Shown here: piece after piece, positions 1 through 9,121 of the stretch | Position numbering within the stretch: the first letter of the stretch is position 1 | How the letters are laid out: each line of letters begins with the position of its first letter | Assembly: GCF_007859305.1 (NCBI RefSeq) | Contig: NZ_VOHE01000009.1 | Location: 49,448-113,447 of the forward strand | Direction: 5' to 3' | Source: Luteimonas wenzhouensis | GTDB taxonomy: Bacteria; Pseudomonadota; Gammaproteobacteria; Xanthomonadales; Xanthomonadaceae | DNA length: 64,000 nt | The notes under the pieces: generated by a model | Database searches by the model: none | Seen by the model: the letters and a program-made list of their open reading frames with translations, nothing else | What the model was told of the DNA's origin: nothing | Position numbers and translations under genes: made by a program

Positions 1-336
1 CATGCCGGCGAGGCTGCGCGCGGTGTAGGCACCGCGACTGAAGCCGAACAGGAACAGCTCGTCGCCGGGCTCGTAGTTGAGCACCAGGAAGCGGTAGGCC
101 TCGTAGAGGTTGTCGTCCAGGCCGCGGCCGAAGGCGCCGCCGGTGAGCTTGTCGAGCGAGCCGCCGGTGCCCACGCCCTGGTCGTAGAACACCAGCTGCG
201 GCATCGTCCCGGCGCGGCGCGCGGTGCGCAGCGCCAGCTTGATCACGTTGGTGGGGCAGGGCTCCCCGTTCTTCTCCTGGTCCGCGCTGTTCCAGGTGCC
301 GTCGCAGAAGATCGCGATCCGTTTCATGTCGTCCAT
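1..336 (-). CDS. DUF2235 (Tle1-like alpha/beta hydrolase) protein, N-terminal part
   Basis: Runs off the left edge; only the first 112 codons are visible. The protein starts MDDMKRIAIFCDGTWN and continues to LFLFGFSRGAYTARSLAGM. The early FCDGTWN segment and the GFSRGA nucleophile elbow (GxSxG-like, Ser as presumed nucleophile) are hallmarks of the DUF2235 family, which includes uncharacterised hydrolases and type VI phospholipase effectors (Tle1). No signal peptide is visible. The start could be at 336 or at a second in-frame Met at 327; neither has a clear ribosome binding site. The family is clear; whether it is an effector or a housekeeping hydrolase cannot be decided from this fragment. 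Confidence 0.85.
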   Translation of the reverse strand, partial: MDDMKRIAIFCDGTWNSADQEKNGEPCPTNVIKLALRTARRAGTMPQLVFYDQGVGTGGSLDKLTGGAFGRGLDDNLYEAYRFLVLNYEPGDELFLFGFSRGAYTARSLAGM

Positions 337-421
337 GGGGGCAGCGGCGCGGGGGCGCCGTTGCACCGGACTACGCTGCGCACGGGCGAAGGCGGACAGC
401 CGCGCCGGTCGCGCACCCGGG

Positions 422-1750
422 TCAGGCGGGGGGCGTGAGTTTCAGCAGGCGCCCCGGGTTGGCGTCTTCCAGCAGCCAGATCGCGCCGTCCGGCCCCTGT
501 TCGACCTCGCGGATGCGCTGGCCCATGGGATAGCGGCGGTACTCCGCTGCGTTCGTGCCGTCCAGGCGCACCCGGATCAGCGCCTGCGAGGCGAGGCCGC
601 CGATGAACGCCTGGCCGCGGAAGGTCGGGAACAGGTCGCCGGAGTAGATGATCATCCCGGACGGAGCGATCACCGGCGTCCACCAGGCCTTGGGCGCCTC
701 CAGGTCGGGTCGCGTGCTGTGGCCCGGGATCGGCGCGCCGCCGTAGTGGTTGCCGTTGGAGACCAGCGGCCAGCCGTAGTTGCGCCCGCGCAGGATCAGG
801 TTGAGCTCGTCGCCGCCCTCCGGCCCCATCTCGTGCACCCACAGCCGGCCTTGGGCGTCGAAGGCGATGCCGAGCATGTTGCGGTGGCCCAGGGTCCACA
901 CCTGCGCGGCGACGCCGCCCTGCGCGAAGAAGGGATTGTCGGCCGGCACGCTGCCATCCTCATCGAGGCGGATGATCTTGCCCAGGTTGGTGCCCATGTC
1001 CTGGGCCGGGTCGAACTTCTGCCGGTCGCCGGAGGTGATCCAGAGCTTGCCGGACGCGTCGAACGCCAGCCGGTGGCTGAAGTGCCCCTGGCCGGTCACC
1101 TTCGGCACCTGTTCCCAGACCCGCGTGACCTGCGAGAGGTGGCCGCCGCCGGACGTGTCCAGCGCCAGCCGCGCATGCACCACCACCGCGCCGTAGTTCG
1201 GGCCGCTGCGCTCGATGTAGCTGAGGTAGATGCGACGGTTGCCGGCGAAGCCGGGGTGCAGGATCACGTCGCCCAGGCCGCCCTGGCCGCCGACCGCGAC
1301 CGCGGGCACGCCGCTGACGATGCCGACGCTGCCGGTCCGCACGTCGACGAGCTTCAGCTGGCCTGCCTTCTCGGTCACCAGCGCCCGCCCGTCGGGCAGG
1401 AAGGTCATCGCCCAGGGCTGATTGAACGTGGCCACCGGCGTGCGGACGAAGGGCGGATCGGGCTCGACCACGCGGCGCCGCGGGCCGGGCCCGCCGGTCC
1501 CGCGCTCGACGTCGGCGGCACGGCTCGTGGCCCCGGCGGGCGCCCGCGCCGCCGGCGTCATCGCGGCCGGCGCGGAATCTCCGGCACGCACCGGTGGCGC
1601 GGCGCGGCGCGTGGACAGGATCGGCGGCGGTGCGGCGGCCGTGGCCGTCGCCTCGCTGGCGGCGGTCTTCGCCGGCGCGTCTTCCACGTCGTCGTCGCAA
1701 CCGGCGACCAGCAGGAACGCAAGGGCGAGGCTGGCGAGGGAGATGCGCAT
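422..1750 (-). CDS. PQQ-dependent sugar (aldose) dehydrogenase family lipoprotein
   Basis: A 442-residue protein beginning [18 protein letters not shown]: a lipoprotein signal with lipobox LVAGC (Cys18), so it should be lipid-anchored. Residues 19 to about 85 are an Ala/Pro-rich linker. The rest is a six-bladed beta-propeller of the soluble glucose dehydrogenase / YliI (Asd) family, with [15 protein letters not shown] (His near residue 165), [14 protein letters not shown] and [12 protein letters not shown]. Family members oxidise aldoses in the periplasm with PQQ. The reading frame is open to 1813, but the lipoprotein signal fixes the start at 1750. No electron-acceptor gene lies next to it. 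The exact substrate is unknown. Confidence 0.88.
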   Translation of the reverse strand: MRISLASLALAFLLVAGCDDDVEDAPAKTAASEATATAAAPPPILSTRRAAPPVRAGDSAPAAMTPAARAPAGATSRAADVERGTGGPGPRRRVVEPDPPFVRTPVATFNQPWAMTFLPDGRALVTEKAGQLKLVDVRTGSVGIVSGVPAVAVGGQGGLGDVILHPGFAGNRRIYLSYIERSGPNYGAVVVHARLALDTSGGGHLSQVTRVWEQVPKVTGQGHFSHRLAFDASGKLWITSGDRQKFDPAQDMGTNLGKIIRLDEDGSVPADNPFFAQGGVAAQVWTLGHRNMLGIAFDAQGRLWVHEMGPEGGDELNLILRGRNYGWPLVSNGNHYGGAPIPGHSTRPDLEAPKAWWTPVIAPSGMIIYSGDLFPTFRGQAFIGGLASQALIRVRLDGTNAAEYRRYPMGQRIREVEQGPDGAIWLLEDANPGRLLKLTPPA

Positions 1751-1995
1751 CCGTGGCTCCGGGTCGGGGAAGGGGCGGCCGTGCGCGATCGCGGTCGAGC
1801 CCCGACCGTCCACGCCCGTCCGAGGCTTCCAGTAACCCGCGCCCCGTTATCGCCACGTGAGCCGGGATGCCGCGATCACGATGGTCCCGACGTCCACCAC
1901 GCCTGCCCGACCCGCCACCACCCTGCAGCGGCCCCAGCCGCGCTCCACCGGCAACCGCACCCATCCGCCCCGCCCAGCGCCCCGTCCACTCGCGC

Positions 1996-2403
1996 CTACT
2001 CTCCGTACAGCGTGACCGGCACCAGCCGGGAGTCCGCCAGTGCCGCAGCCCGATGGCGCACGCTGGCCTGGTACTCGGGCATGGACAGCATGGTGCGGAA
2101 GGCGGCGGCCGACGGATAGCGGACCAGGAATACCTGGTCCCAGGTCTCGTCCGACGGAGCGATGAGCGAAGCATGCGCCCTGCCGCTGAAGATGACGCGC
2201 CCGCCGACGGCGGAGATCGCCCGAAGCGAGCCCTCGGAGTAGCGCCGGTAGGCTTCGCGTCCGCTGCACGCCTCGCCGGGATCGTCGTAGGCGGCCCGGT
2301 CGCGGAAGCGCAGCAGGTTGAGCATGACAACCGGCTTTCCTTCCGGCAGCGAGGCCAGGACTTCGAGCTGCCCGGCCGAGAGGAGGTCTTCGATGTTGCT
2401 CAC
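1996..2403 (-). CDS. DUF1330-type protein
   Basis: A 135-residue protein read from a GTG start: VSNIEDLLSAGQLEVLASLP, then VVMLNLLRFRD and later DQVFLVRYPSAAAFRTML. The LNLLRFRD strand and the VRYPS..F..M segment are typical of the DUF1330/dimeric alpha-beta barrel fold. Biochemical function is unknown. The open frame extends upstream to 2613, but that part overlaps the tRNA-Leu gene and lacks family similarity, so GTG at 2403 is preferred. It is convergent with nothing and probably monocistronic. Confidence 0.72.
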   Translation of the reverse strand: MSNIEDLLSAGQLEVLASLPEGKPVVMLNLLRFRDRAAYDDPGEACSGREAYRRYSEGSLRAISAVGGRVIFSGRAHASLIAPSDETWDQVFLVRYPSAAAFRTMLSMPEYQASVRHRAAALADSRLVPVTLYGE

Positions 2404-2585
2404 ATGACACCCGTAGGCGGACTGGAAGTGCAACGACCTGGCAGGCTGGCGAGGCCTTTGAAAGACAGGACTCGACGCCAGGGCATCGGCACGGACAGCG
2501 GACGGATCCGCCAGCTGCGGCCGCGCCGGACGGGACTGCAGGAACGGGCCGGAGAAGCCGTGGCAAATACGCGCAGCGAGGGCCC

Positions 2586-2672
2586 TGGTGCCGGAGGTGG
2601 GACTCGAACCCACACGCTTTTGAGGGCGGCGGATTTTGAGTCCGCTGCGTCTACCGATTCCGCCACTCCGGC
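2586..2672 (-). tRNA. tRNA-Leu(CAA)
   Basis: An 87-nt class II tRNA on the minus strand with encoded CCA (TGG at 2586-2588 on the plus strand). The acceptor stem GCCGGAG pairs across the ends. The anticodon stem GCGGA/TCCGC encloses the loop CTCAAAA, giving anticodon CAA, and a long variable arm follows. A TATACT-like -10 box (plus strand AGTATA, 2683-2688) lies about 10 nt upstream. Confidence 0.96.
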
Positions 2673-2712
2673 GCGGGGGCGCAGTATAGCGGATGGGTCT
2701 GGTCGGCCCAGC

Positions 2713-3165
2713 TCAGAGGCCACCGTGGCGGGCCATGGCCGCGGCGAAGACGAAGATCAGGGCGACCAGCGCCAGTTCGATCCGGACGAGGGTGCGGATC
2801 CGGGCGACGCGGTCCGGCTCCGGCGTCCAGCCGGGCTGCTGGGTGGCCTGGCGGCGCCAGCCGATGAAGGCCAGGGTCGGCAGGATCGAGAGCAGGGCGG
2901 CGAGCACGAACGCGCCCACCTTGGCGTGGAACCAGGGGTTGTGCAGGTAGAAGCCGGCGCCCTTGACGCCCCAGAACACGCGCGCCACGCCGGCAAGCAG
3001 GAGCAGGCCGGCGGCGGTGCCGTAGCCGCGGTCCACGCCGACCAGGCGGCGCGCGGCCGCGGCATCGATCGGGCGCGCGAGCAGGGCGGACTGGATCGCC
3101 AGCATGGCGACCAGGCCGAACAGCAGCAGGTGGTGGGCCGAGGCCAGAAGGAAATCGCAGAACAT
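2713..3165 (-). CDS. DUF2214 family membrane protein
   Basis: A 150-residue integral membrane protein with about four hydrophobic segments: MFCDFLLASAHHLLLFGLVA at the N-terminus, then TAAGLLLLAGVARVFWGV, a third near AFVLAALLSILPTLAF, and a C-terminal ELALVALIFVFAAAMA. The early HH pair and the ARVFWGVKGAGFYLHNPWFH segment match the DUF2214 family. Function is unknown. It lies 40 nt from the tRNA-Leu gene and downstream of metX, in the same direction, with a 38-nt gap. Confidence 0.82.
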   Translation of the reverse strand: MFCDFLLASAHHLLLFGLVAMLAIQSALLARPIDAAAARRLVGVDRGYGTAAGLLLLAGVARVFWGVKGAGFYLHNPWFHAKVGAFVLAALLSILPTLAFIGWRRQATQQPGWTPEPDRVARIRTLVRIELALVALIFVFAAAMARHGGL

Positions 3166-3203
3166 GGCGGGCACTCCCGTGCAGGCACCCCATGTTCGCA
3201 CCC

Positions 3204-4316
3204 TCAGAGGCCGTCGAGAAACCCCGAGACCGCCGGACCGAAGCGCTCGAAGTCGACCAGGAATGCGTCGTGGCCCTGCGGCGACTCCATGCCGACGAAG
3301 CGGGCGCGGGCGCCGCCCGCGGCCAGGCCCTCGGCGATCTCCTGCTGCTGCTCCACCGGGAACAGGATGTCGGTGCGGGCGCCGATGGCCAGCGCCTTGT
3401 CCACCTGCACCTGCGCCAGCGCCGCGCGCACATCGCCATCGGCGTACTCGGCCAGGTCGAACCAGTCCATCGAGCGGCTGAGGTAGAGGTAGCTGTTGGG
3501 GTCGTAGCGGCGCACGAAGCGGCGGGCGTGGCCTTCGAGGTAGCTCTCGACCTGGAACTCGAGGCCGAAGGGTTCCTCGTCGGGACGGTCGGACTCCAGT
3601 CGCACGCGGCCGAAGCGGCCGTCCCACTCCAGCGCCGAACGGTAGGTGATCACGCCCAGCTTGCGCGCGATGCGCATCCCCGATTCGGGATAGCGTTCGT
3701 CGCTGTAGTGGCCCTCGTTCCAGTTCGGGTCGAGGCGGATCGCCTCGCGCTGCAGCGAGCGCACCGCGATCGAGAACGGCAGGGCGCGGGCGCTGCCGCT
3801 GATGTTGATGTGGGCACGGCTGATGCCCGGGTGGCGATGGAGCAGGGCCAGGGCGGTCATTCCGCCCATGGAGTTGCCGATCACGCACGCGAGCTGCTCG
3901 ATGCCGAGCGCGCGCACCACGTGCGCGGCGGCATCGGCCACGTCCTCGATCGACACGTCGGGGAAGCGCAGGCGGTAGGGTTCGCCGGTGGCCGGGTCGA
4001 TCGAGGCCGGGCCGGTCGAGCCCTTGCAGCTGCCGAGCGGATTGACGCACACGACGTACCAGCGGTCGGTGTCGATCGGCTTGCTCGGGCCGAGCATCGC
4101 TTCCCACCAGCCCGGCGTGGGGTCGTCCTCGCGGCTGGCGGCGTGCGCGTCGGGCGACAGGCCGGGGCAGATCAGGATCGCGTTGTCGCCCGCCGCGTTG
4201 GGCCGGCCCCAGGTTTCGTAGGCCACGCGTCCGTGTTCGAGCACGCCGCCGCGCTTCATCCGGAAAGGGGAAGGCAGGTCGACCCAGCACGTGCCGGGGG
4301 GGATGAACTCGGTCAT
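3204..4316 (-). CDS. metX: MetX-family O-acyltransferase (probably serine O-succinyltransferase)
   Basis: A 370-residue alpha/beta hydrolase-fold acyltransferase. The nucleophile elbow is GNSMGG with Ser149; the rest of the triad is Asp316 (GARTDILFP) and His349 (PQGHDAF). These are the MetX-family hallmarks (homoserine O-acetyl/succinyltransferase). Two substrate-site stretches differ from classical acetyltransferases: GLSPDAHAAS (around residue 52) and PLGSCKGSTGPAS (around 93). In Xanthomonas-related bacteria such variants are known serine O-succinyltransferases acting in cysteine synthesis; that assignment here is inference from these motifs and the taxonomy. Start ATG at 4316. No SAM riboswitch was seen in the 105-nt gap upstream. 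Confidence 0.9.
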   Translation of the reverse strand: MTEFIPPGTCWVDLPSPFRMKRGGVLEHGRVAYETWGRPNAAGDNAILICPGLSPDAHAASREDDPTPGWWEAMLGPSKPIDTDRWYVVCVNPLGSCKGSTGPASIDPATGEPYRLRFPDVSIEDVADAAAHVVRALGIEQLACVIGNSMGGMTALALLHRHPGISRAHINISGSARALPFSIAVRSLQREAIRLDPNWNEGHYSDERYPESGMRIARKLGVITYRSALEWDGRFGRVRLESDRPDEEPFGLEFQVESYLEGHARRFVRRYDPNSYLYLSRSMDWFDLAEYADGDVRAALAQVQVDKALAIGARTDILFPVEQQQEIAEGLAAGGARARFVGMESPQGHDAFLVDFERFGPAVSGFLDGL

Positions 4317-4421
4317 GCGCGGATTCTAAAGCCATCGTCGCGCCGGCCCGAGCGTTGCATCCGCAATCATTGCAGAGGCACGCGTCCGTGCAACGCGCGG
4401 ACTGGACGCTGTGCCGGACGT

Positions 4422-5459
4422 TCAGCGCGCGGCGGCGCCGATCACCAGTTCCACCGGGCCATCGGCCGGCAACTGCACCCGCACCGCGGCCGATTCGACG
4501 TCGTCGTCGCTGCGGTCGGCGCTGCCGGTGGCGGAGATGCGGGCCACCACCTCCACCGCCTCCAGCGTGGACAGCTTCGCGGTGGGCATGAGGCTGTCGC
4601 CGTCGTCAAGCACGATGTCCAGCGGCAGGTCGCGCAGGGCGTGCCGTTCCACCGCCACCGGCATCGGCGGGCCACCGGCCGCGCGCGCGGACACGAACAC
4701 CACCGCGTCCCCGGGCAGGCGCACGCGCGCGGCGAAGTCCGGATCCAGGCGCACGCGCACGCGCACGCCGTTGCCGGCGCCGGCGGGCGCGTCGGCCATG
4801 GCCGCGGGCAGCGGCGGCATGCCGGCGGCCTCGCGCGCAAGCGCGATCTGGGGGCGCAGGGCGCGTGCGGTCGCGGCGTCCACCTTCGGCAGCAGGTCCT
4901 CCCAGGCCGCCACGGCTTCGGCGTCCTCGCCGCGTTGGCGGTGGGCCACGCCGATGAACCAGCGGGCGCGCTGGTGGTCGGGATCGTGCACCAGGGCCTG
5001 GCGGAGCATGCCCAGCGCCTGGTCGTCGATCAGGTGGTCGGGGTTGGCCTGGGCGACGGCCTGCGCGGCCTCGACCAGCAGGTCGGGATCGTCGGGGATG
5101 TGCTCGAGCGCGGCCAGGTAGGCCTCGCGCGCGCGCAAGCGGTGGCCAAGCGCGGCATGGGCGCGGGCCAGCAGCCGCCAGCCCTCGGGCTGGGCCGGGT
5201 CGCGCTCGAGCGCGGCCTCGAGTTCGGCGATCGCCTCCTCCATCGACGGCGCCTGCCCGGCGGTCGCGGCCACGACCGCCGGATCCAGGGCTTCGGGGCT
5301 GCCGACGATGCGGTACAGCGCAAACGCCATCGCCGGCACCGCCACCAGCACCGCCACGAACACCCGCCGCGAATCGCGGCGCAGCGGCCATGCCACCAGC
5401 GCGGCGAGCAGCAGTGCGGCCAGGACGAGCACCATGTACAGCACGACGGGGCTCACCAT
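4422..5459 (-). CDS. ccmI: Cytochrome c biogenesis protein CcmI (TPR protein)
   Basis: A 345-residue protein, last gene of the ccm operon. Two N-terminal membrane segments (VVLYMVLVLAALLLAALVAW and VFVAVLVAVPAMAFALY) are followed by a TPR region (about residues 70-200, e.g. LERDPAQPEGWRLLARAHAA) and a C-terminal beta domain. CcmI holds apocytochrome c and delivers it to the CcmF/CcmH ligation machinery at the periplasmic face. Its ATG overlaps the ccmH stop by 7 nt, indicating translational coupling. Confidence 0.92.
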   Translation of the reverse strand: MVSPVVLYMVLVLAALLLAALVAWPLRRDSRRVFVAVLVAVPAMAFALYRIVGSPEALDPAVVAATAGQAPSMEEAIAELEAALERDPAQPEGWRLLARAHAALGHRLRAREAYLAALEHIPDDPDLLVEAAQAVAQANPDHLIDDQALGMLRQALVHDPDHQRARWFIGVAHRQRGEDAEAVAAWEDLLPKVDAATARALRPQIALAREAAGMPPLPAAMADAPAGAGNGVRVRVRLDPDFAARVRLPGDAVVFVSARAAGGPPMPVAVERHALRDLPLDIVLDDGDSLMPTAKLSTLEAVEVVARISATGSADRSDDDVESAAVRVQLPADGPVELVIGAAAR

Positions 5460-5908
5460 TCCTGGTCCTCCTCGGGCGGCAGCGGCTGGCGGCTGCGGCT
5501 GCGCACGACCCTCGCCACCACGATGCTGCCGGCCAGCAGCACCAGCGCCGGGCCCAGCCACAGCAGCCAGGTATGGCCGCCAAAGCGCGGGCGGTAGAGC
5601 ACGAACTCGCCGTAGCGGTCGACCAGGTAGTCGCGGATCTCGGCGTCGCTGCGGCCCTCGCGCATCAGCTCGAACACTTCGCGGCGCAGGTCGTGTGCGA
5701 TCTGGGCGTTGGAGTCGGCCAGCGACTGGTTCTGGCACATCACGCAGCGCAGCTCGGCGACCAGGTCGTGGAAGCGGCGGGCCTCGGCCTCGTCGCGGAA
5801 CTCGAGCGGCGTGGCATCGCGCACCGCCTGGGCGTGCACCACGCCGATGGCGAGCGCGAACAGCAGCGCGGCGAGCAGTCGACGCAGCAGGGCGGGGCGC
5901 ACGTTCAT
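5453..5908 (-). CDS. ccmH: Cytochrome c-type biogenesis protein CcmH
   Basis: A 151-residue protein with an N-terminal signal (LLAALLFALAIGVVHAQA), a periplasmic LRCVMCQ motif (Cys55, Cys58) and a C-terminal membrane anchor (WLLWLGPALVLLAGSIVV). CcmH is the thiol oxidoreductase that reduces the CxxCH cysteines of apocytochrome c before haem ligation. It is translationally coupled to ccmG (4-nt overlap) and ccmI (7-nt overlap). Confidence 0.95.
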   Translation of the reverse strand: MNVRPALLRRLLAALLFALAIGVVHAQAVRDATPLEFRDEAEARRFHDLVAELRCVMCQNQSLADSNAQIAHDLRREVFELMREGRSDAEIRDYLVDRYGEFVLYRPRFGGHTWLLWLGPALVLLAGSIVVARVVRSRSRQPLPPEEDQEW

Positions 5909-6462
5909 CGCGGCACCCCGATGGCGTCGAGCGCAGGCAGCAGGTCGCGTTCGAGCACGGCCTCGTCGATCGGCCCGACGTGCTTCCAGCGCACGATGCC
6001 CTGCGCGTCCACCAGGAAGGTCTCGGGCGCGCCGTAGATGCCCCAGTCGATCGCCTTGCGGCCGTCGTAGTCCACCAGCACCAGCCAGTACGGGTTGCCG
6101 AACTGCTCCAGCCAGCGCATCGCGTCGGCGTGCTCGTCCTTCCAGTTGTAGCCGACCACGCGGATGCGCTTGGTCTCGGCCAGGCGGGTGATCACCGGAT
6201 GCTCGACCCGGCAGCCGGGGCACCAGCTGCCCCAGACGTTGAGCAGGTAGGGCTGGCCGAGCAGTTCGCGCGAATCGACCAGGCGCCCGGGCTCGTGCAG
6301 CACCGGCAGCGAGAACTCCGGGGCCGGCTTGCCGATCAGGGGCGAGGGCAACACGTCGCGGTCGCTGCGATCGGACACCAGCACGCCGTACAGCAGCAGG
6401 CCCACCAGGCCCAGGAACACCGCGGCGATCACCGCGGACGCGAGGTGGCGGTTGCCGGCCAT
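5905..6462 (-). CDS. ccmG: Thiol:disulfide interchange protein CcmG (DsbE)
   Basis: A 185-residue membrane-anchored periplasmic thioredoxin. One N-terminal membrane helix (SAVIAAVFLGLVGLLLYGVL) is followed by the active site WGSWCPGCRVEH (Cys81, Cys84) and the GAPETFLVD cis-proline segment typical of DsbE/CcmG. It keeps the CcmH/apocytochrome cysteines reduced. The ATG shares one base with the ccmF stop codon. Length matches the family. Confidence 0.96.
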   Translation of the reverse strand: MAGNRHLASAVIAAVFLGLVGLLLYGVLVSDRSDRDVLPSPLIGKPAPEFSLPVLHEPGRLVDSRELLGQPYLLNVWGSWCPGCRVEHPVITRLAETKRIRVVGYNWKDEHADAMRWLEQFGNPYWLVLVDYDGRKAIDWGIYGAPETFLVDAQGIVRWKHVGPIDEAVLERDLLPALDAIGVPR

Positions 6463-8417
6463 CAGTCGGTTCCCCCACGGGCGCCCGCGCGCGGCGCGGG
6501 CGAGTTGGCCGACACGCGCCGGAAGCGCCGGTCGGTGGCGGTGACGAAGCCGCCCAGTGCCATCAGCAGCGCACCGGCCCAGATCCAGCGCACGAACGGC
6601 TTGACCTGCAGCCGCACCGCCCAGGCGCCGTTGCCCAGCGGTTCGCCCAGCGCGGCGAACGCGTCGGCGAACACCCCGGCGTGGATGCCGGCGTCGGTCA
6701 TGATCTGCCCGCCGCTGGCGTAGGCGCGCTTTTCCGGATGCAGCAGTGCCAGCGGCCGGTCGTCGCGGAAGACCTGCACCAGGCCGCGGTCGGCCACGTA
6801 GTTGGGGCCCTGCACGCGCTCCACGCCCTCGAGGCGGAACTCGTAGCGGCCGATGCGCGCGCTGTCGCCCGGCGACATCGCCACCTCGCGCTGCACGTGC
6901 TGCGCCTCCACCAGCAGGGCCCCGACCAGGAACACCGCGATGCCGGCGTGCCCCAGCACCATGCCCAGCATCTCGGGGGTGAACGCGCGGCCACTGGCGC
7001 GCAGCCGGCTCCAGGCGAAGCGCGCGGTGCCCAGCCCCACCCACAGCGCGGCGGACACGCCAACCGCGGTCTTGAGCGGCCCCTGCGGCGCCATGAAGTA
7101 GCCCACCGCCCCGAGCGCCAATGCCAGGCCCAGCCACGGCAGCAGCAGGGCCAGCGGCCTGGAGGCCTGTTCCTGCTGCCAGCGGGTCAGCGGGCCCAGC
7201 GGCACCAGCAGCACCAGCGGCGCCATCAGCACGATGAACAGGGTGCCGAAGTAGGGCGGGCCGACCGACACCTTGCCCAGGGCGAGCGCGTCGGCGAGCA
7301 GCGGATAGAGCGTGCCCAGCAGCACCATCGCGCAGGCGGCGGTGAGCAGCAGGTTGTTGACCAGCAACAGCGTCTCGCGCGAGGCCGCGGCGAACGGACG
7401 CCCCTGCGGCAGCCCTGGCGCGCGCAGCACGTACAGCGCCAGCGCACCGCCGATCACCGCGGCCAGGAAGGCCAGGATGAACAGGCCGCGGCCCGGGTCG
7501 GCGGCAAACGAGTGCACGCTGGTCAGCACCCCCGAGCGAACCAGGAACGCGCCCAGCAGCGACAGCGAGAAGGTGGCGATCGCCAGCAGCAGGGTCCAGC
7601 CGCCGAAGCTTCCGCGCTTCTCGGTGGCTGCCTGCGAATGGATCAGCGCCGCGCCCGCCAGCCACGGCATGAAGCTGGCGTTTTCCACCGGGTCCCAGAA
7701 CCACCAGCCGCCCCAGCCCAGCTCGTAATAGGCCCACCACGAGCCGAGCATGATGCCCAGGGTGAGAAAGCCCCAGGCCACGTTGGTCCACGGCCGCGCC
7801 CAGCGCAGCCAGCGCGCGTCCACCTGGCCCTCGAGCAGGGCCGCGATCGCGAACGCGAACGGCACCACGAAGCCGATGTAGCCCACGTAGAGCATCGGCG
7901 GATGCACGATCATCCCCGGGTCCTGCAGCAGCGGGTTGAGGTCGTGGCCCTCGAGCGGGGCCGGCAGCAGGCGCAGGAAGGGGTTGGAGGTGAAGGCCAG
8001 GAACGAGAGGAAGCCGATCGCGACCAGCCCGATCACGCCCAGCACGCGCGCCATCACCACCTCGGGCAGCCGCCGCGACCACAGCGCCACCGCGGCGTTC
8101 CACACCGCGAGCATCAGCACCCACAGCAGCATCGAGCCTTCATGCGCGCCCCACACCGCGGTGAAGCGGTAGACCATCGGCAGCAGGCTGTTGGAGTTGT
8201 CGGCCACGTACTTGACCGAGAAGTCCTGCTGCACGAAGGCGAGGGTCAGCACCGCGTAGGCGAACAGCAGCAGCGCCAGCTGGGCGTAGGCGGCCGGACG
8301 CGCCACCGCCATCCACGACGCGCGCCCGCCGGCGGCGCCGGCCAGCGGCAGCAGCGCCTGCAGGAGCGCCGCGACCAGGGCCAGCAGCAGCGCGGCCTGG
8401 CCGAGTTCAGGCAGCAT
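6462..8417 (-). CDS. ccmF: Haem lyase CcmF
   Basis: A 651-residue polytopic membrane protein starting MLPELGQAALLLALVAALLQ. It carries the WWD haem-handling signature (GWGGWWFWDPVENASFMPWL) and many membrane helices. CcmF, with CcmH and CcmI, attaches haem from CcmE to apocytochrome c. It lies 54 nt downstream of ccmE. Its length and the WWD domain are as expected for full-length CcmF. Confidence 0.97.
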   Translation of the reverse strand: MLPELGQAALLLALVAALLQALLPLAGAAGGRASWMAVARPAAYAQLALLLFAYAVLTLAFVQQDFSVKYVADNSNSLLPMVYRFTAVWGAHEGSMLLWVLMLAVWNAAVALWSRRLPEVVMARVLGVIGLVAIGFLSFLAFTSNPFLRLLPAPLEGHDLNPLLQDPGMIVHPPMLYVGYIGFVVPFAFAIAALLEGQVDARWLRWARPWTNVAWGFLTLGIMLGSWWAYYELGWGGWWFWDPVENASFMPWLAGAALIHSQAATEKRGSFGGWTLLLAIATFSLSLLGAFLVRSGVLTSVHSFAADPGRGLFILAFLAAVIGGALALYVLRAPGLPQGRPFAAASRETLLLVNNLLLTAACAMVLLGTLYPLLADALALGKVSVGPPYFGTLFIVLMAPLVLLVPLGPLTRWQQEQASRPLALLLPWLGLALALGAVGYFMAPQGPLKTAVGVSAALWVGLGTARFAWSRLRASGRAFTPEMLGMVLGHAGIAVFLVGALLVEAQHVQREVAMSPGDSARIGRYEFRLEGVERVQGPNYVADRGLVQVFRDDRPLALLHPEKRAYASGGQIMTDAGIHAGVFADAFAALGEPLGNGAWAVRLQVKPFVRWIWAGALLMALGGFVTATDRRFRRVSANSPAPRAGARGGTD

Positions 8418-8471
8418 GGGGCGCGCCCGGTGCGACGGGGGCCGGCGGTCGCGCGCCGGCGTGCAAGGCCA

Positions 8472-8954
8472 TCACTGCCCGGCCTCCGCCGGCGGCGCGT
8501 CCTCGACGTTGTGCCTGGCATGGGCCAGGCCCATCTTGTCGGCCACTTCCTTGGGTACGTAGGTCTCGTCGTGCTTGGCCAGCACGTCCTCGGCCACGAA
8601 CACGCCCTCGCGCATGCGCCCGGTGGCGACCACCGCCTGGCCCTCGCGGAACAGGTCGGGCAGCATCCGGTCGTAGACCACTTCCAGCTGCGCGTCGCCG
8701 TCGGTGACGCGGAAGCGCGCCACCAGCGAACCGTCCTCGCGCCGGAACGACCCGGTCTCCACCATGCCGCCGAGGCGGAAGCGCGCATCGCCCGAGGACA
8801 CCGCCTCGCCGGCGGCGCCCGAAAGCACCTCGTTGGGCGTGTACAGGTAGGCGACATTGCGCTGGAGCGCGAACGCCACCAGGGTCGCCGCGAGCGCCGC
8901 GGCGGCCAGCAGGGCCAGCACGAACCACAGTCGGCGGCGTCGGGTCTGGTTCAT
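8472..8954 (-). CDS. ccmE: Haem chaperone CcmE
   Basis: A 160-residue protein with one N-terminal membrane anchor ([20 protein letters not shown]) and a periplasmic beta-barrel. The LAKHDETY motif has the haem-binding His128 and Tyr132 of the proteobacterial CcmE type. CcmE binds haem covalently and passes it to CcmF. Its start overlaps the ccmD stop by 4 nt. Confidence 0.96.
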   Translation of the reverse strand: MNQTRRRRLWFVLALLAAAALAATLVAFALQRNVAYLYTPNEVLSGAAGEAVSSGDARFRLGGMVETGSFRREDGSLVARFRVTDGDAQLEVVYDRMLPDLFREGQAVVATGRMREGVFVAEDVLAKHDETYVPKEVADKMGLAHARHNVEDAPPAEAGQ

Positions 8955-9121
8955 CGTTTCAGTTCCTGTTCCTGGGCCTGGCCGCGCGCGGCCTCGCGCC
9001 GCGCCAGCAGCCGCGACGCGCGCAGCACCTGGGCGATGCGGATGCGCGGGGCCACGAAATCCCACAGCAGCACGGCCGCGAATACGGCGTAGGCGGCCAC
9101 CACGTAGGCGAGGTAGGTCAT
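8951..9121 (-). CDS. ccmD: Haem exporter protein CcmD
   Basis: A 56-residue protein with one membrane helix ([20 protein letters not shown]) and a basic, Arg-rich cytoplasmic tail. It sits between ccmC and ccmE with 4-nt overlaps on both sides. CcmD is the small accessory subunit that helps release holo-CcmE from the CcmABC complex. Size and position identify it; the sequence alone is weakly conserved in the family. Confidence 0.9.
   Translation of the reverse strand: MTYLAYVVAAYAVFAAVLLWDFVAPRIRIAQVLRASRLLARREAARGQAQEQELKR

Noticed and set aside
224..2119. Long plus-strand reading frame opposite the sugar dehydrogenase
   Set aside because: High GC makes antisense frames open; it has no motif, no ribosome site and lies entirely against a clear gene. 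The same applies to most other long antisense frames in the window.
2400..2723. Minus-strand frame spanning tRNA-Leu(CAA)
   Set aside because: It includes the whole tRNA in its coding part and has no ribosome site.
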